A DNA stretch of 64,000 nucleotides from SG-bin7 sp964498095 (GTDB taxonomy: Bacteria; Bdellovibrionota; Bdellovibrionia; Bdellovibrionales; SG-bin7): the NCBI GenBank assembly GCA_964498095.1, contig CAZCFY010000016.1, positions 16,352 through 80,351 of the forward strand, read 5' to 3'. The position numbers and the translations under genes were made by a program. Under the pieces are notes generated by a model that was not told the DNA's origin, ran no database searches, and saw nothing but the letters and a program-made list of their open reading frames with translations. Shown here piece after piece: positions 1 to 8,521 of this stretch; position 1 is the stretch's first letter; every line of letters starts with the position of its first letter.

Positions 1-62
1 ACCAACGTGACGATAATAGGTAGAGTATTTTCAATCAAAATACGATTGAGATTCTTAATCAT
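1..62 (-). CDS. N-terminus of a gene running off the left edge (partial)
   Basis: An ATG on the minus strand at 62 opens a frame that stays open to the window edge, with an AGGA ribosome-binding-like stretch about 6 bases before it. The visible residues begin MIKNLNRILIENTLPIIVTL, a basic start followed by a hydrophobic run, as in a membrane protein or signal anchor. It lies downstream of the nirK and FGE-SCO genes on the same strand, so it may belong to the same transcript, although 140 bases separate it from the FGE-SCO stop. A TATAAT-like hexamer lies on the minus strand at 86-91 without a clear -35 partner. Too little is visible to name a family. Confidence 0.4.
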   Translation of the reverse strand, partial: MIKNLNRILIENTLPIIVTL

Positions 63-202
63 TGGTTATCCTATAGAGTCGCGGAATTATATTTTCAATT
101 GGATTAAGCAGAGGAAAAACCAAAGGGGCAAATCGCCGCCACCATGATGCGAGATGACCCGTCTAAGTAAACAAATTTAGTTAAAGATGGGGATGATATA
201 AT

Positions 203-1324
203 CTAAAGTAATTTTTTTATTTGATCGAAATCCAACTGAGCGGGCGGTAATTGCGCCAAAATTTTTCCACTCTCATCTAAAATCGAAATTATTCCGGAAT
301 GTTCAAATGAGCCATCAATTTGCTTTTTGTAAGCAACTTCCAAGAATTGCGCAAATTGGCGGGTACTTGACCTTTCTCCCACTAAAACATCCCACCTTTT
401 TCCTAATTTGTGCTGGCGGCGAAAGTTTGTTAATTCTTCGGGACCATCACTTTCGGTATCAAAGGAAATCAAAGTAAAGCGAGTTTTGGCTTTCAGTTTT
501 TCGGGGAGCTGTTCTTCTAGCCTGCGCATGTAAGCGGTAACCATTGGACAAACGGTCTTACATTGAGTGTAGACCATGGCAATGACGCGGACTTTACCCG
601 CCAGTTCGGCAGTTTTAATTTTTAATCCCGCGGAGTTAGTCCAGCTTGCGTCGATTTTGTAAGGTGAATCGGCCGCGATAAATTTGCTTTTATCCGCGCC
701 ACTAATGTCATAAACGCAGCGATAGCCCAAATTTCGTGCCGCATAAGTAGGTTTAATACTACTGCGGTAGGCAAACCGCATAAAGGCCGAGTATTGTTTT
801 GGATCCTTAACTTTTACCGCGCCACCGCCGCAAAAAAAGCGGTCATTACTGGCCACAAGAGATCCGGAGTTAAAATCCTCGGTCCACTCCCAAACCAAAC
901 CGTATAAGTCGTGAATTCCTAATCGGTTGGGCCGTGCGAGCCCAACTTTAAATTCTTTAAGAGCCGGCCGCGAATAGCGCTCGATAATTTTCGCTTCGTC
1001 CATTCCCATGGCCGCGACGTACTCCCATTCATCAGTGGTCGGAAGTCTTCCGCCTTTAGCTTGGCAATCTCCGGCCGCTTCAAACCAAGAAAGTTGAGTG
1101 CGCGCAATTTGAGAGTTAGGCACAGTGGCCGGAAATTTATCCATGTAAAAAGAATTGATGCGGACTTTATTGTCAGCAGCAAACGGCGAAACGTAATCAC
1201 CTGCGGGCACAAGAATTTTTTGGTTTGTGCCCGCAAAACCGCGGCCTGCCCAGAGCAGGCAGGCCAAAAAGCTTAGAAGTAGGATTACGCTCGCACGTGA
1301 TTTCACTTTAGTTAACCTTTTCAT
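203..1324 (-). CDS. Exported formylglycine-generating-enzyme-like / SCO1 fusion protein
   Basis: A 373-residue exported protein with two domains. After a signal peptide (about residues 1-32) comes a SUMF1/FGE-type domain (about 33-205) with an LPTTDEWEYVAA stretch, GLVWEWTEDF and a closing R(N)LGYRCVYD. The C-terminal domain (about 225-373) is SCO1/SenC-like, with the copper-binding CxxxC (Cys255, Cys259) and a later conserved His in EHSG. SCO proteins deliver copper to cupro-oxidases, and FGE-like proteins are themselves often copper or non-haem-iron proteins. The adjacent copper nitrite reductase therefore suggests a role in its copper loading or electron supply (inference). The frame opens at 1378, but Met at 1324 places the signal peptide correctly; neither start has a strong ribosome site. 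It overlaps nirK by 17 bases. Confidence 0.8.
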   Translation of the reverse strand: MKRLTKVKSRASVILLLSFLACLLWAGRGFAGTNQKILVPAGDYVSPFAADNKVRINSFYMDKFPATVPNSQIARTQLSWFEAAGDCQAKGGRLPTTDEWEYVAAMGMDEAKIIERYSRPALKEFKVGLARPNRLGIHDLYGLVWEWTEDFNSGSLVASNDRFFCGGGAVKVKDPKQYSAFMRFAYRSSIKPTYAARNLGYRCVYDISGADKSKFIAADSPYKIDASWTNSAGLKIKTAELAGKVRVIAMVYTQCKTVCPMVTAYMRRLEEQLPEKLKAKTRFTLISFDTESDGPEELTNFRRQHKLGKRWDVLVGERSSTRQFAQFLEVAYKKQIDGSFEHSGIISILDESGKILAQLPPAQLDFDQIKKLL

Positions 1325-2756
1325 CAGAGGGTTGAACGTTTTTAGCTTCTTTTGGAGTCCTAATGTTTTGCACTTCATCGGCGGTTACCACTGTGCCTGG
1401 ATTTTCCCAGCTATTGAAGATGAAGGTAAGTACATTGGCGACTTCATCGTTAGTGAGAGATTCCCAAGCTGGCATCACGGCATTATATTTTTTGCCGTTA
1501 ACAGTGATTTCGCCAGTGAGCCCATGAGTTACCGCTTTAATAACTTTGTTTTTCGCAAGTTTAAGAAAGTCGGATTTCGCCAGAGGTGGAAACATTTCAC
1601 TAACACCTACACCATTTTGTTGATGGCAAGCCATGCAATTTTTTTGGTAGATCGCTTGGCCCTGTGCCATTCTTTCCTGACGCGACATTTGTGGCGCGGC
1701 TTCGGCGTTTTGTTTCACGCTCGCGGCGGAACCGTCATTAGCGCGGTCTTCGGTTTTTCCTGAGTATAAAAGCTTATCCTCGGGACCTTCGACTTTCAAA
1801 ATTCCTACGGCACCTTTGTTAAACGCGCGGAAGATCGCGTGATCAACTATAGGATAATTCCCTGGAACGTTTACGCTAAATTCTACAATGGCTGAGCCAC
1901 CCGGTGGAACAGTAGTAGTTTGTACGTTGTCCTGATTGGCGCGAGTGCCGCCTTCAGCATAAACTTTATCGAAAATTTCGCCGATCACGTGGAAAGACGA
2001 AGTTAAATTAGGACCACCGTTACCAACGAACATGCGGACCTTTTCGCCGGTTTTAGCTTTTATGGCTTTGTCACCAGTGAGCGCGCCGACGGCACCATTA
2101 AACACAACATAGTCAGCGTTTTCATCGAGCGCTTTTTTTAGATCAAAAGGCTGAAGTCCTTTAGTACCGTAAGCCCCTTTAGTATAGAACTCACTTTGCA
2201 TGACATAAAATTCGCGGTCGACCTTGGGTAAGCCTTCTTTGGGCTCAACCAAAATTAGACCGTACATGCCATTGGCGACGTGAAGCCCAACGGGTGCAGT
2301 CGCGCAGTGGTAAACATACAGACCAGGATTAGTTACCAAGAACGAAAACACCGAAGTGCGGCCTGGCGCTGTGAATGAAGAAGCGGCTCCGCCACCGGGG
2401 CCGGTCACGGCGTGCAAATCAATATTGTGTGGCATAGTGCTGTCGTCGGCGTTGCTTAGGTGAAATTCCACGAGATCACCTTCGCGCACGCGGATAAATT
2501 TTCCGGGCACTCCACCACCAAATGTCCAAAAGGTATATTGAGTACCGTCGGCCAAAGGCAGCACGACTTCTTTAGTTTCCAACATCACTTTTACTTTTGT
2601 CGAAAAATTACGAGTGATGGGCGGCGGGACATCGGGAGCCGATGTGAGTGTGGCAACTTCCTCGCCTTTAATTTCGTTTTTTTGTGACTTCAAGATGAAT
2701 GCGAATGTAATTATTCCAAACGCTATGATTGTGAGAATGAGAATTTTCTTTTTCAT
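1308..2756 (-). CDS. nirK: Copper-containing nitrite reductase with C-terminal cytochrome c domain
   Basis: Reduces nitrite to nitric oxide in the periplasm. The 482-residue product has an N-terminal signal or anchor, then two cupredoxin domains. The copper-ligand pattern is visible: MPHNIDLHAVTG (type 1 and type 2 His), YVYHCATAPVGLH...M (type 2 His, type 1 Cys, His and Met), a later SSFHVIGE His and VDHAIF His. After the cupredoxins, about residues 360-455 form a class I cytochrome c with CMACH (Cys374) and a distal Met region, so the haem electron donor is fused to the reductase. The start at 2756 is chosen because GGAGG lies 7 bases upstream; the open frame extends further. The FGE-SCO fusion follows, overlapping by 17 bases. 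Confidence 0.93.
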   Translation of the reverse strand: MKKKILILTIIAFGIITFAFILKSQKNEIKGEEVATLTSAPDVPPPITRNFSTKVKVMLETKEVVLPLADGTQYTFWTFGGGVPGKFIRVREGDLVEFHLSNADDSTMPHNIDLHAVTGPGGGAASSFTAPGRTSVFSFLVTNPGLYVYHCATAPVGLHVANGMYGLILVEPKEGLPKVDREFYVMQSEFYTKGAYGTKGLQPFDLKKALDENADYVVFNGAVGALTGDKAIKAKTGEKVRMFVGNGGPNLTSSFHVIGEIFDKVYAEGGTRANQDNVQTTTVPPGGSAIVEFSVNVPGNYPIVDHAIFRAFNKGAVGILKVEGPEDKLLYSGKTEDRANDGSAASVKQNAEAAPQMSRQERMAQGQAIYQKNCMACHQQNGVGVSEMFPPLAKSDFLKLAKNKVIKAVTHGLTGEITVNGKKYNAVMPAWESLTNDEVANVLTFIFNSWENPGTVVTADEVQNIRTPKEAKNVQPSDEKVN

Positions 2757-2859
2757 ATGACCTCCAAGGTTCGCCCTCCAGGAAAGCATCTTAGAGGCCA
2801 ATTTTTAATGCATTTTATGTTACTTAAAGGCGAATTATTATGTCACTTTGTCTGGACCA

Positions 2860-2872
2860 TGACAGATTGTCA
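2860..2872. promoter_or_regulatory. Candidate operator upstream of nirK
   Basis: A perfect inverted repeat, TGACA and TGTCA separated by GAT, about 105 bases upstream of the nirK start and 125 bases before the divergent small gene at 2998. A further TGTCA is present at 2841-2845. No canonical FNR-type TTGAT...ATCAA box is visible in this intergenic region. The regulator is unknown. Confidence 0.3.
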
Positions 2873-2997
2873 TTTTGAGACACGCGGTTTCGGCTCAAAA
2901 ATGCGAATTAATTATCGTCGGCGGGCACGTTAGACTATTTATATAAGGTTAAAGGGTTTTAAATAAGGCCTTAAATAGGGTTACTTGGGGAGGAAAC

Positions 2998-3147
2998 ATG
3001 GATTATTCAGGTGTCGTATATGCTCTCGTTGTCTTGGTTATTACGCTTTTACATTTGGCGCGGCTAATTGCGCAGTTCCCTGAAGCGCGCATAGAACTTA
3101 GCAAACGCCGGCAAACTCAGTTACAAAGTCGTTTTTCCGCTAATTAA
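2998..3147 (+). CDS. Small single-pass membrane protein (49 residues)
   Basis: A short open frame with a very strong ribosome site, GGGGAGGAAAC directly before ATG. The product has a short polar N-terminus (MDYSGVVY), a hydrophobic segment at about residues 6-25 (ALVVLVITLLHLARLIA) and a basic, Gln-rich tail (SKRRQTQLQSR). It is transcribed divergently from nirK and its last 27 bases overlap the 3' end of the convergent gene at 3121-4092. No family is recognised. The strong ribosome site and the amphipathic layout are the reasons for calling it; a chance frame cannot be excluded at this length. Confidence 0.5.
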   Translation: MDYSGVVYALVVLVITLLHLARLIAQFPEARIELSKRRQTQLQSRFSAN

Positions 3148-4092
3148 GTCTTCGAGATTTACGAAGTGAAGCCCCGATTTATCTTTATAAATCAGCATAG
3201 CGTGTGAGCCTTCGCCCGCGACCGCTGCGGACTCACCGGGAATTAAAAAATTAGACTTTTCAAAAACCCCTTCGTAATACCGCAGGACTAAATTTTTACT
3301 TGCCGTAACAGTCACCAATTTTTGCGGATGAGAAACTTGGGGGTATAGAAAAACCGCGCTAACGATATCGCCCTCAATCTTTCCGCCAAAAGTCATCGAC
3401 TTAGGAAACAGGGTCGCACCGGAATCCAAAACCACAAGGTCTTTGCTTGCCGCTACGGGAAAGCCAAAGCGGTGGTACCGATCTTGAAGGCGATAAGGTC
3501 CATCACCGTGATGGGGAGTATCAACCTGGCGTTGCAAATTTCCGTTAATAATTTCTTGCTTATAAATATCGTCAGGAGAAATTCCCGTGGACTGATAATA
3601 AACCGTATCTCCTTCGACCTGGTAGCCCTCGCCGGCGTAAGTAAAATCCCGCTCGGAAACCTTGTTGCCTTTTTGATTGTAAAGGTAAGCAACGCCCCCG
3701 GAGTATTCATAGGGACGAACATAGACAAAGTTGCCAACGCCCAGCAAAGCAATGGCGCGAGCTTTTACGGTTACAAATGGAACATCTTTGGAAAATGTTT
3801 TGAGATCTACGAATGAAATATTCCCTTTTCCGTTTTCGAAATAAATTCGATTATGGGCCTTCGAATAGGCCATACGATTTGCGTTGTTCTCAAGAGAAAG
3901 CGGCGAAAGATACATGTTCTTGTTTGGATCAAAGCGGTGGACGACCATGGTCATTTTATCAAGTACGTAAACGACACCGTCTTTATCGACTAAGGCGTCC
4001 TTAATGTCGACGAAGTCAGAAAACGATTGCGCCCGGGCCAATGCCGCAGACAGAGAGAGAATTAAAAGTTTTGCGTAAATTAATTTCTTCAT
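3121..4092 (-). CDS. Exported protein of unknown function, paralogue of the next gene upstream
   Basis: A 323-residue protein with a signal peptide (MKKLIYAKLLILSLSAALARA, cut near residue 21). It is a tandem paralogue of the product of 4104-5060: both share DGVVY(V/I)LDK(M/L)TM, a Y-S-K-A-H-x-R-I-Y segment and a C-terminal pattern of GE(S)...GEG...YK(D/N)K.GL.F. Repeated short strand-like segments with DKDG or Y(V/I)LD motifs suggest a beta-propeller-type fold (inference). It ends the three-gene minus-strand run 5579-3121, 11 bases after its paralogue. Its final 27 bases overlap the small gene at 2998. No catalytic motif is seen. Confidence 0.7.
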   Translation of the reverse strand: MKKLIYAKLLILSLSAALARAQSFSDFVDIKDALVDKDGVVYVLDKMTMVVHRFDPNKNMYLSPLSLENNANRMAYSKAHNRIYFENGKGNISFVDLKTFSKDVPFVTVKARAIALLGVGNFVYVRPYEYSGGVAYLYNQKGNKVSERDFTYAGEGYQVEGDTVYYQSTGISPDDIYKQEIINGNLQRQVDTPHHGDGPYRLQDRYHRFGFPVAASKDLVVLDSGATLFPKSMTFGGKIEGDIVSAVFLYPQVSHPQKLVTVTASKNLVLRYYEGVFEKSNFLIPGESAAVAGEGSHAMLIYKDKSGLHFVNLEDLISGKTTL

Positions 4093-4103
4093 CTATTCGC
4101 CTT

Positions 4104-5060
4104 TTAGAGAGAGATTTTTCCGGTTAGTACATCGTCAATTACGGCAAAGTTTAAGCCTATTTTGTTTTTATAAACTAAAATGGCATTTATGCCTTCGCCA
4201 ACTATGACTCCGCTCTCCCCTTGTATAGAAAAACTATCGCTTTCGCGAAATGCATTCCACACCTTTAAGGCCAAGCCATTTTGATTAGAAACCGTTAGAA
4301 GTTTTAATTTTTCCAAAAACAATCCACTTAAAATTCCAAACGGCAGTTTGCCACGGCGGTCAAGAGTGACAGCATCATATATACCGCCCGTAGACGTTAC
4401 GACGAAATTTTTATTGGCGGCCAAGGGCGTCCCCGGGTCATCACGGTGCTGGTCCCAGTGGCGGTAAGGCAACCGCTCATTAGAAAGAATTCCGCCGCTA
4501 ATTTCTTGTTTGTTAATCTCCGACGGAGATGCGCGCGTGGCAAAGAACAGAGTGTTGTGCCCTAAAACATAGTGGTCGCCACGATTGTGACTCCATTCGA
4601 TCTTCGAAACGCTGGCGACATTTTTGTCGTAAACATAAAAAGCATCCCAATTGTTTACAAACAGATGATTATCAACGGCGACTATATTGATTTGATTGGA
4701 ATTGTTCTTACAGGGAAACTCGCTTAATTGAAGTTTAACTTCCTTTTGAAAACCTGGTAGATCGATATAAGCAAAGCTACAACTTGAACTCGCGAGATAA
4801 ATTCGCTTATGCGCTTTGGAGTAAACGATTTTTTCGTAATTGGATTCAAGCGAAATTGGAAGTGTATATTCGCCTTTTTTTGAATCGTACCGGAAGACAA
4901 TCATGGTAAGTTTATCAAGAATATAAACTACGCCGTTTTCATCGGCGACGATGTCGTTTAAGCGTACATTCTCACTTGGATGGGAAGAAAAATTGTCCTG
5001 CGCTAGGACGAATTGTTGAAAAGAGATTACCAAAAATAAAATTACAATTAGATTTCTCAT
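4104..5060 (-). CDS. Exported protein of unknown function, tandem paralogue
   Basis: A 318-residue protein with a signal peptide ending near VLAQ (residue 21), preceded by an AAAGGTAG ribosome site. It aligns along its whole length with the product of 3121-4092, so a tandem duplication is likely. It differs by carrying two Cys (in ASSSC and FPCKNN), which could form a disulfide in the periplasm. It sits 12 bases after the 168-residue protein at 5073 and 11 bases before its paralogue, which fits a three-gene operon. The function is unknown; a beta-propeller-like fold is only inferred. Confidence 0.7.
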   Translation of the reverse strand: MRNLIVILFLVISFQQFVLAQDNFSSHPSENVRLNDIVADENGVVYILDKLTMIVFRYDSKKGEYTLPISLESNYEKIVYSKAHKRIYLASSSCSFAYIDLPGFQKEVKLQLSEFPCKNNSNQINIVAVDNHLFVNNWDAFYVYDKNVASVSKIEWSHNRGDHYVLGHNTLFFATRASPSEINKQEISGGILSNERLPYRHWDQHRDDPGTPLAANKNFVVTSTGGIYDAVTLDRRGKLPFGILSGLFLEKLKLLTVSNQNGLALKVWNAFRESDSFSIQGESGVIVGEGINAILVYKNKIGLNFAVIDDVLTGKISL

Positions 5061-5072
5061 TTTGCGCTACCT

Positions 5073-5579
5073 TTATTTACATTTTCTTGGTTCAAAGTAG
5101 GTTCCGCTTTGCGCGCTATCGAGGACGCCATCCAATACCCAGGCGGCGTAATTGGTATAAAATGGGAGTTCGCGGCTAAAAAGCAGTTGCACCAATTGAT
5201 CGGCGGTCCTTGCGCAACCTTCGTGGCGGTAGTAACTGATTCGAGCTACCTTATCGAATTTAAATTCGGGGATTCTTAATTGCGCCGACTGGCCGTCGCC
5301 GTCCATAAAAGTAATTTCAAGAGTCATCGGCTGCTGGGCCGCAGAGAGAAGACACTGTGTTTTTAATTCCGAAAGACGCTCTTGCAATCTATTAAAGAAT
5401 CGGACGTAACACGTGCCTAATTTCGTTCCTGCCGCAACTTCCTTTTGGATTTCCGCGCGCGCCAACGTATTATCTAAAGATCCCAGTTTTTCGGTATAAA
5501 GTTTTATTTGAGGACCGCCGGCGGCGGCGACAGAAAGCTGCGCTAAAAACAGAAAAATGCCCAAAATCATCTTATTCAT
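5073..5579 (-). CDS. Small exported protein of unknown function
   Basis: A 168-residue protein with a signal peptide (MNKMILGIFLFLAQLSVAAAGG). The frame opens 18 codons earlier, but Met at 5579 is preceded by GGTGGAA and gives a clean signal peptide. The mature part contains four Cys, compatible with two disulfides (GTCYVRF, KTQCLLS, EGCART and the C-terminal RKCK). The family is not recognised. It is the first gene of the run that continues with the two paralogues at 5060 and 4092, with 12 bases to the next gene. It lies just beside the REP-like repeat at 5699. Confidence 0.65.
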   Translation of the reverse strand: MNKMILGIFLFLAQLSVAAAGGPQIKLYTEKLGSLDNTLARAEIQKEVAAGTKLGTCYVRFFNRLQERLSELKTQCLLSAAQQPMTLEITFMDGDGQSAQLRIPEFKFDKVARISYYRHEGCARTADQLVQLLFSRELPFYTNYAAWVLDGVLDSAQSGTYFEPRKCK

Positions 5580-5698
5580 AAACGTTCCACCAAAGATTTT
5601 TGCCTTAAGAAAGCAAAGCTTACGCCATCGCAAGCCGTCTATATTTTAGTTAGCCGCCATTTCCCGGTAAGATTTTCACCCCCCGCCGGCATTTGCTG

Positions 5699-5818
5699 AA
5701 AAGGTGCCCGACACCAAATCGTTAAACGCCATGTCGCAAAAGCGCCTTATGTAGCTCACAATAGATCTAACGACTTTATTGACGCGGTATGGACTGGATT
5801 TGGTGTCGGGCACCTTTT
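5699..5818. repeat. REP-like inverted repeat pair, locus 1
   Basis: Two oppositely oriented copies of the same element: AAAAGGTGCCCGACACC at 5699-5715 and its reverse complement at 5802-5818, so the 120-base unit could fold into one long-armed stem or two small hairpins. The last 39 bases (5780-5818) are identical to 27816-27854, 22 kb away. The second copy ends at the base before the stop codon of the haem-motif lipoprotein gene at 5819. The 13-base core is itself an imperfect palindrome. This is the pattern of REP elements that are moved by REP-associated tyrosine transposases. Confidence 0.75.
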
Positions 5819-6775
5819 CTAGGGGACTTGCCAGTCGGGGGATTGGCAGAGGGTGAGGAGGATATAGCGCCAGGCACCCATGGTGCCGTAGCCTTTTTGT
5901 TGCGCGCCGGTTCCGACCATTGCTAACGCGGCCAAAGTGGCATCGGTAGCCACACGCCCCGTGTAGAATAACTCATACATCGATTGAATATCACCGGAAG
6001 CGGGCGCACGCCCCGTGGCATTGCTACCTACGGCGTTAGTAACCGCGGCACTCACGGCGGCATTATCTTGCACAATCCGCTGACAAGCGCGCACCACCAA
6101 CGATTGACGCGAAGGTGTTTGCGGACCAATCAGTGAAGCCTGTGAATCCGCATGGAGATTACAGTTTCCATAATTCTGACTGCCATTGAAATCCGTCGCA
6201 TAGAGATCACACGGTCCGCCAAAACGGCCAGCGTCGTTGGCAATAAGTGATGAAGTTACCGCGCCAGCACTGCCGCCAAAAATATCATTGAGTTTCGTAC
6301 TAACGAATTTGCGGCTTGCACTTCTTAATACCGAGTCCGACGCCGATCCACCAATCACCACGGGTGTTTCTGACTTCTCATAAAATTTCCAAAAATTAAC
6401 CGCCCTCGACATTTCCATTCCATCGGTCGTACATGCCGCTCCACAATGCCCATCGGTAGTTTTGATAATTAATTTTGAGGCAGGAATATTCGTCCATGCC
6501 ACACGAGATTTCGCCGCCAAGTAAGCCGTATTTAAATCACTCGAAGCATGAAACGGCGATTGCGCCATTTCGTGACAAGTCACGCACTTTCCGCGCGACA
6601 GTGGGTAAACGGATTTTTCGAAAGCTTGAATGCCAGTAAGACTTAAGTTTTCGCTCGGATTATCCAGCAGATTATTCGTAGAGATGGAGCGAAAGCCGTC
6701 AAAAATACAAGCGTTAAAAGCAAAAGCCACAAGCCCAACCGTGATAATAATTTTAATTTTAGTAATTTTACCCAT
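5819..6775 (-). CDS. Haem-motif lipoprotein of the first DUF1501 cassette
   Basis: A 318-residue predicted lipoprotein: the signal region ends in a lipobox-like AFNAC (Cys22). One CxxCH haem-binding motif, CVTCHEM, lies at about residues 60-64, followed by a region like the N-terminal part of planctomycete-type cytochrome-like domains. The second half, rich in Ala and Ser, is not recognised. The gene is last in a minus-strand run with the Tat-exported protein (6786-8513, 10-base gap) and another haem-motif protein (8522-9967). It therefore probably acts with them at the outer side of the inner membrane or on the outer membrane. The substrate is unknown. Confidence 0.7.
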   Translation of the reverse strand: MGKITKIKIIITVGLVAFAFNACIFDGFRSISTNNLLDNPSENLSLTGIQAFEKSVYPLSRGKCVTCHEMAQSPFHASSDLNTAYLAAKSRVAWTNIPASKLIIKTTDGHCGAACTTDGMEMSRAVNFWKFYEKSETPVVIGGSASDSVLRSASRKFVSTKLNDIFGGSAGAVTSSLIANDAGRFGGPCDLYATDFNGSQNYGNCNLHADSQASLIGPQTPSRQSLVVRACQRIVQDNAAVSAAVTNAVGSNATGRAPASGDIQSMYELFYTGRVATDATLAALAMVGTGAQQKGYGTMGAWRYILLTLCQSPDWQVP

Positions 6776-6785
6776 GGCTCTTTAC

Positions 6786-8513
6786 CTACGTATTATTTAT
6801 ATTTCTGGCGTATTCAATAGTGGCTACCACGCCGCCATTTCCTTCGGCCACTAAGGATCCGTTATTTGGAAGAGGCGCTTCGACGCGCAAAAGATGCGCG
6901 ACCGTGGAAGTCGAGTGACCAATCGTGAGCTCTTGTTCAACTCCATCCACTTTCGTGGGCGCCGCCACACCCCAACTACCGGGATAACTACCACCGTTAG
7001 GATACCAATCAGGAATTGTTAAGAGACAATTCCCAAGTACCATTGGTTTCGTAATGGCACCCGACAATACACTCGTAGTGTGAGCGGCCCAGCCATGATC
7101 CGAGCCCGTATGATCGTTACGGGCGGAGCGGCTAAATTCTCCACCAATTTGAATTACTGTTTCATTAAATAAATTTGCCGCTTTTAAAGTAGAAATAAAT
7201 TCGTACAAGCACGCGGAAATCGCCGAAAATAGGAAGCTGTTACCGATTAACGAAGTAAATGATCCACATTGATGCTCGTCAAAAGAAAGTTCGGCGTTTA
7301 CATTTCCCGCGCCACCGGCAGCGGCTCCATTTTGAATGTTGATCGCGTTTTGCGCGCTTAAGCCCGTGACATAACCTATACCCATATTCACCGCTGAACT
7401 ATAACCATTTACAATAAGGTATTCAGCGATCGCAAAATTTTCGGCAAGCCCCGGAACAACCGTGTTAGCATTTACAAGTTGGCGCATATCCGCACCCGCC
7501 CCTAAAAACATAGCGCCGTTATTGACGATGGACTGACGAATAATCCCATTATTTGTCGGCAGACTGCCAAGAGCTACGGCCACGTCATTGACTCCGGCAA
7601 TCTTCATTTGAGCGGCGCGAGAAATGAGATTTTGATATTTAGAATGTAAACTCGAGTAAACGGAACTTAAGTCGCCAATTCCACGGCGCAGTAAATTCAC
7701 GGCTTCACTTCTCATCGCATATAAGTTTTCGGCGCCAGGAAGCGCAATTTTTGCTTGATTCGCCAGATCGTTCATCGCGGTATTTATTACCGCGTCCATC
7801 GAAGGAATTTCGTTACCGATGCCATCAGCATTTTGTTTAAACGGAGAAAGCAGCCGGCCAATAGGATCGTTAAAGTTGTCAACAACGGATTGCGCAATCG
7901 CTTTTGACGATAAATAACTGTCGGTGTATCCCCCCGGTAATCCAACAGCGGGAACTGCTGCCCTTGAACGATCGGCGACCGCACCATTTAGACTTACATG
8001 TGAGTTTACAGGACGAAGCTGTTTAAAATTATTGTTCGTATGTCCGTCGGATGGCATCTTCACGCCGCGGATCATAAGCATATTATCTAAAAGATTTGCC
8101 ATCGGGACGACGCCACCATTTGAAGTTGGAATATTTGAGGACCACAAGTGCGGCATATTTAAAGTTACGCCACCGCGAGTGACCGCGACGGTTCCGTATT
8201 CAGCCTCCGTTGAACTGCGAAAGCGAGTTTTAACATGCGCATTGGGCACCAACGCTTCTGCGGCGTAAGGAGTGAGCGGCATGTCCCATACCCAGCGCGG
8301 TGAGCCGCCGTTTAAATTTAAAAATACATAGTTGCGCGCTGGAGCACTAATGTTTGCCGCCTGCGCTTGCGATTTAGCCAAAATACCATCGACCATGCTG
8401 GAAATTAAAACTTGCAAGGGGTTTGCGGCTAAATGAGCTAAAGAAGCCGAGCCCATCATACCTAAAAACTGACGGCGGGTGGGACGCGCTAAATTTTGTT
8501 TCTTCTTTTTCAT
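6786..8513 (-). CDS. Tat-exported DUF1501-like protein
   Basis: A 575-residue protein starting with a twin-arginine signal (PTRRQFLGMMGSASLAHLA). The mature part carries the DUF1501 hallmark IGGEFSRSARNDHTGSDHGW, the segment that in this alkaline-phosphatase-fold family holds metal-type Asp and His residues. The ribosome site GGGGAGAGC precedes ATG. The gene lies between two haem-motif protein genes with gaps of 8 and 10 bases. DUF1501 proteins are usually paired with exported cytochrome-like partners, and no enzymatic activity is established. It is related in this hallmark to the product of 25068-26450 but is longer. Confidence 0.8.
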   Translation of the reverse strand: MKKKKQNLARPTRRQFLGMMGSASLAHLAANPLQVLISSMVDGILAKSQAQAANISAPARNYVFLNLNGGSPRWVWDMPLTPYAAEALVPNAHVKTRFRSSTEAEYGTVAVTRGGVTLNMPHLWSSNIPTSNGGVVPMANLLDNMLMIRGVKMPSDGHTNNNFKQLRPVNSHVSLNGAVADRSRAAVPAVGLPGGYTDSYLSSKAIAQSVVDNFNDPIGRLLSPFKQNADGIGNEIPSMDAVINTAMNDLANQAKIALPGAENLYAMRSEAVNLLRRGIGDLSSVYSSLHSKYQNLISRAAQMKIAGVNDVAVALGSLPTNNGIIRQSIVNNGAMFLGAGADMRQLVNANTVVPGLAENFAIAEYLIVNGYSSAVNMGIGYVTGLSAQNAINIQNGAAAGGAGNVNAELSFDEHQCGSFTSLIGNSFLFSAISACLYEFISTLKAANLFNETVIQIGGEFSRSARNDHTGSDHGWAAHTTSVLSGAITKPMVLGNCLLTIPDWYPNGGSYPGSWGVAAPTKVDGVEQELTIGHSTSTVAHLLRVEAPLPNNGSLVAEGNGGVVATIEYARNINNT

Positions 8514-8521
8514 GCTCTCCC

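Noticed and set aside
1227..1763. A 178-codon plus-strand frame opposite nirK
   Set aside because: It lies antisense to the well-supported nirK and FGE-SCO genes and shows no family motif.
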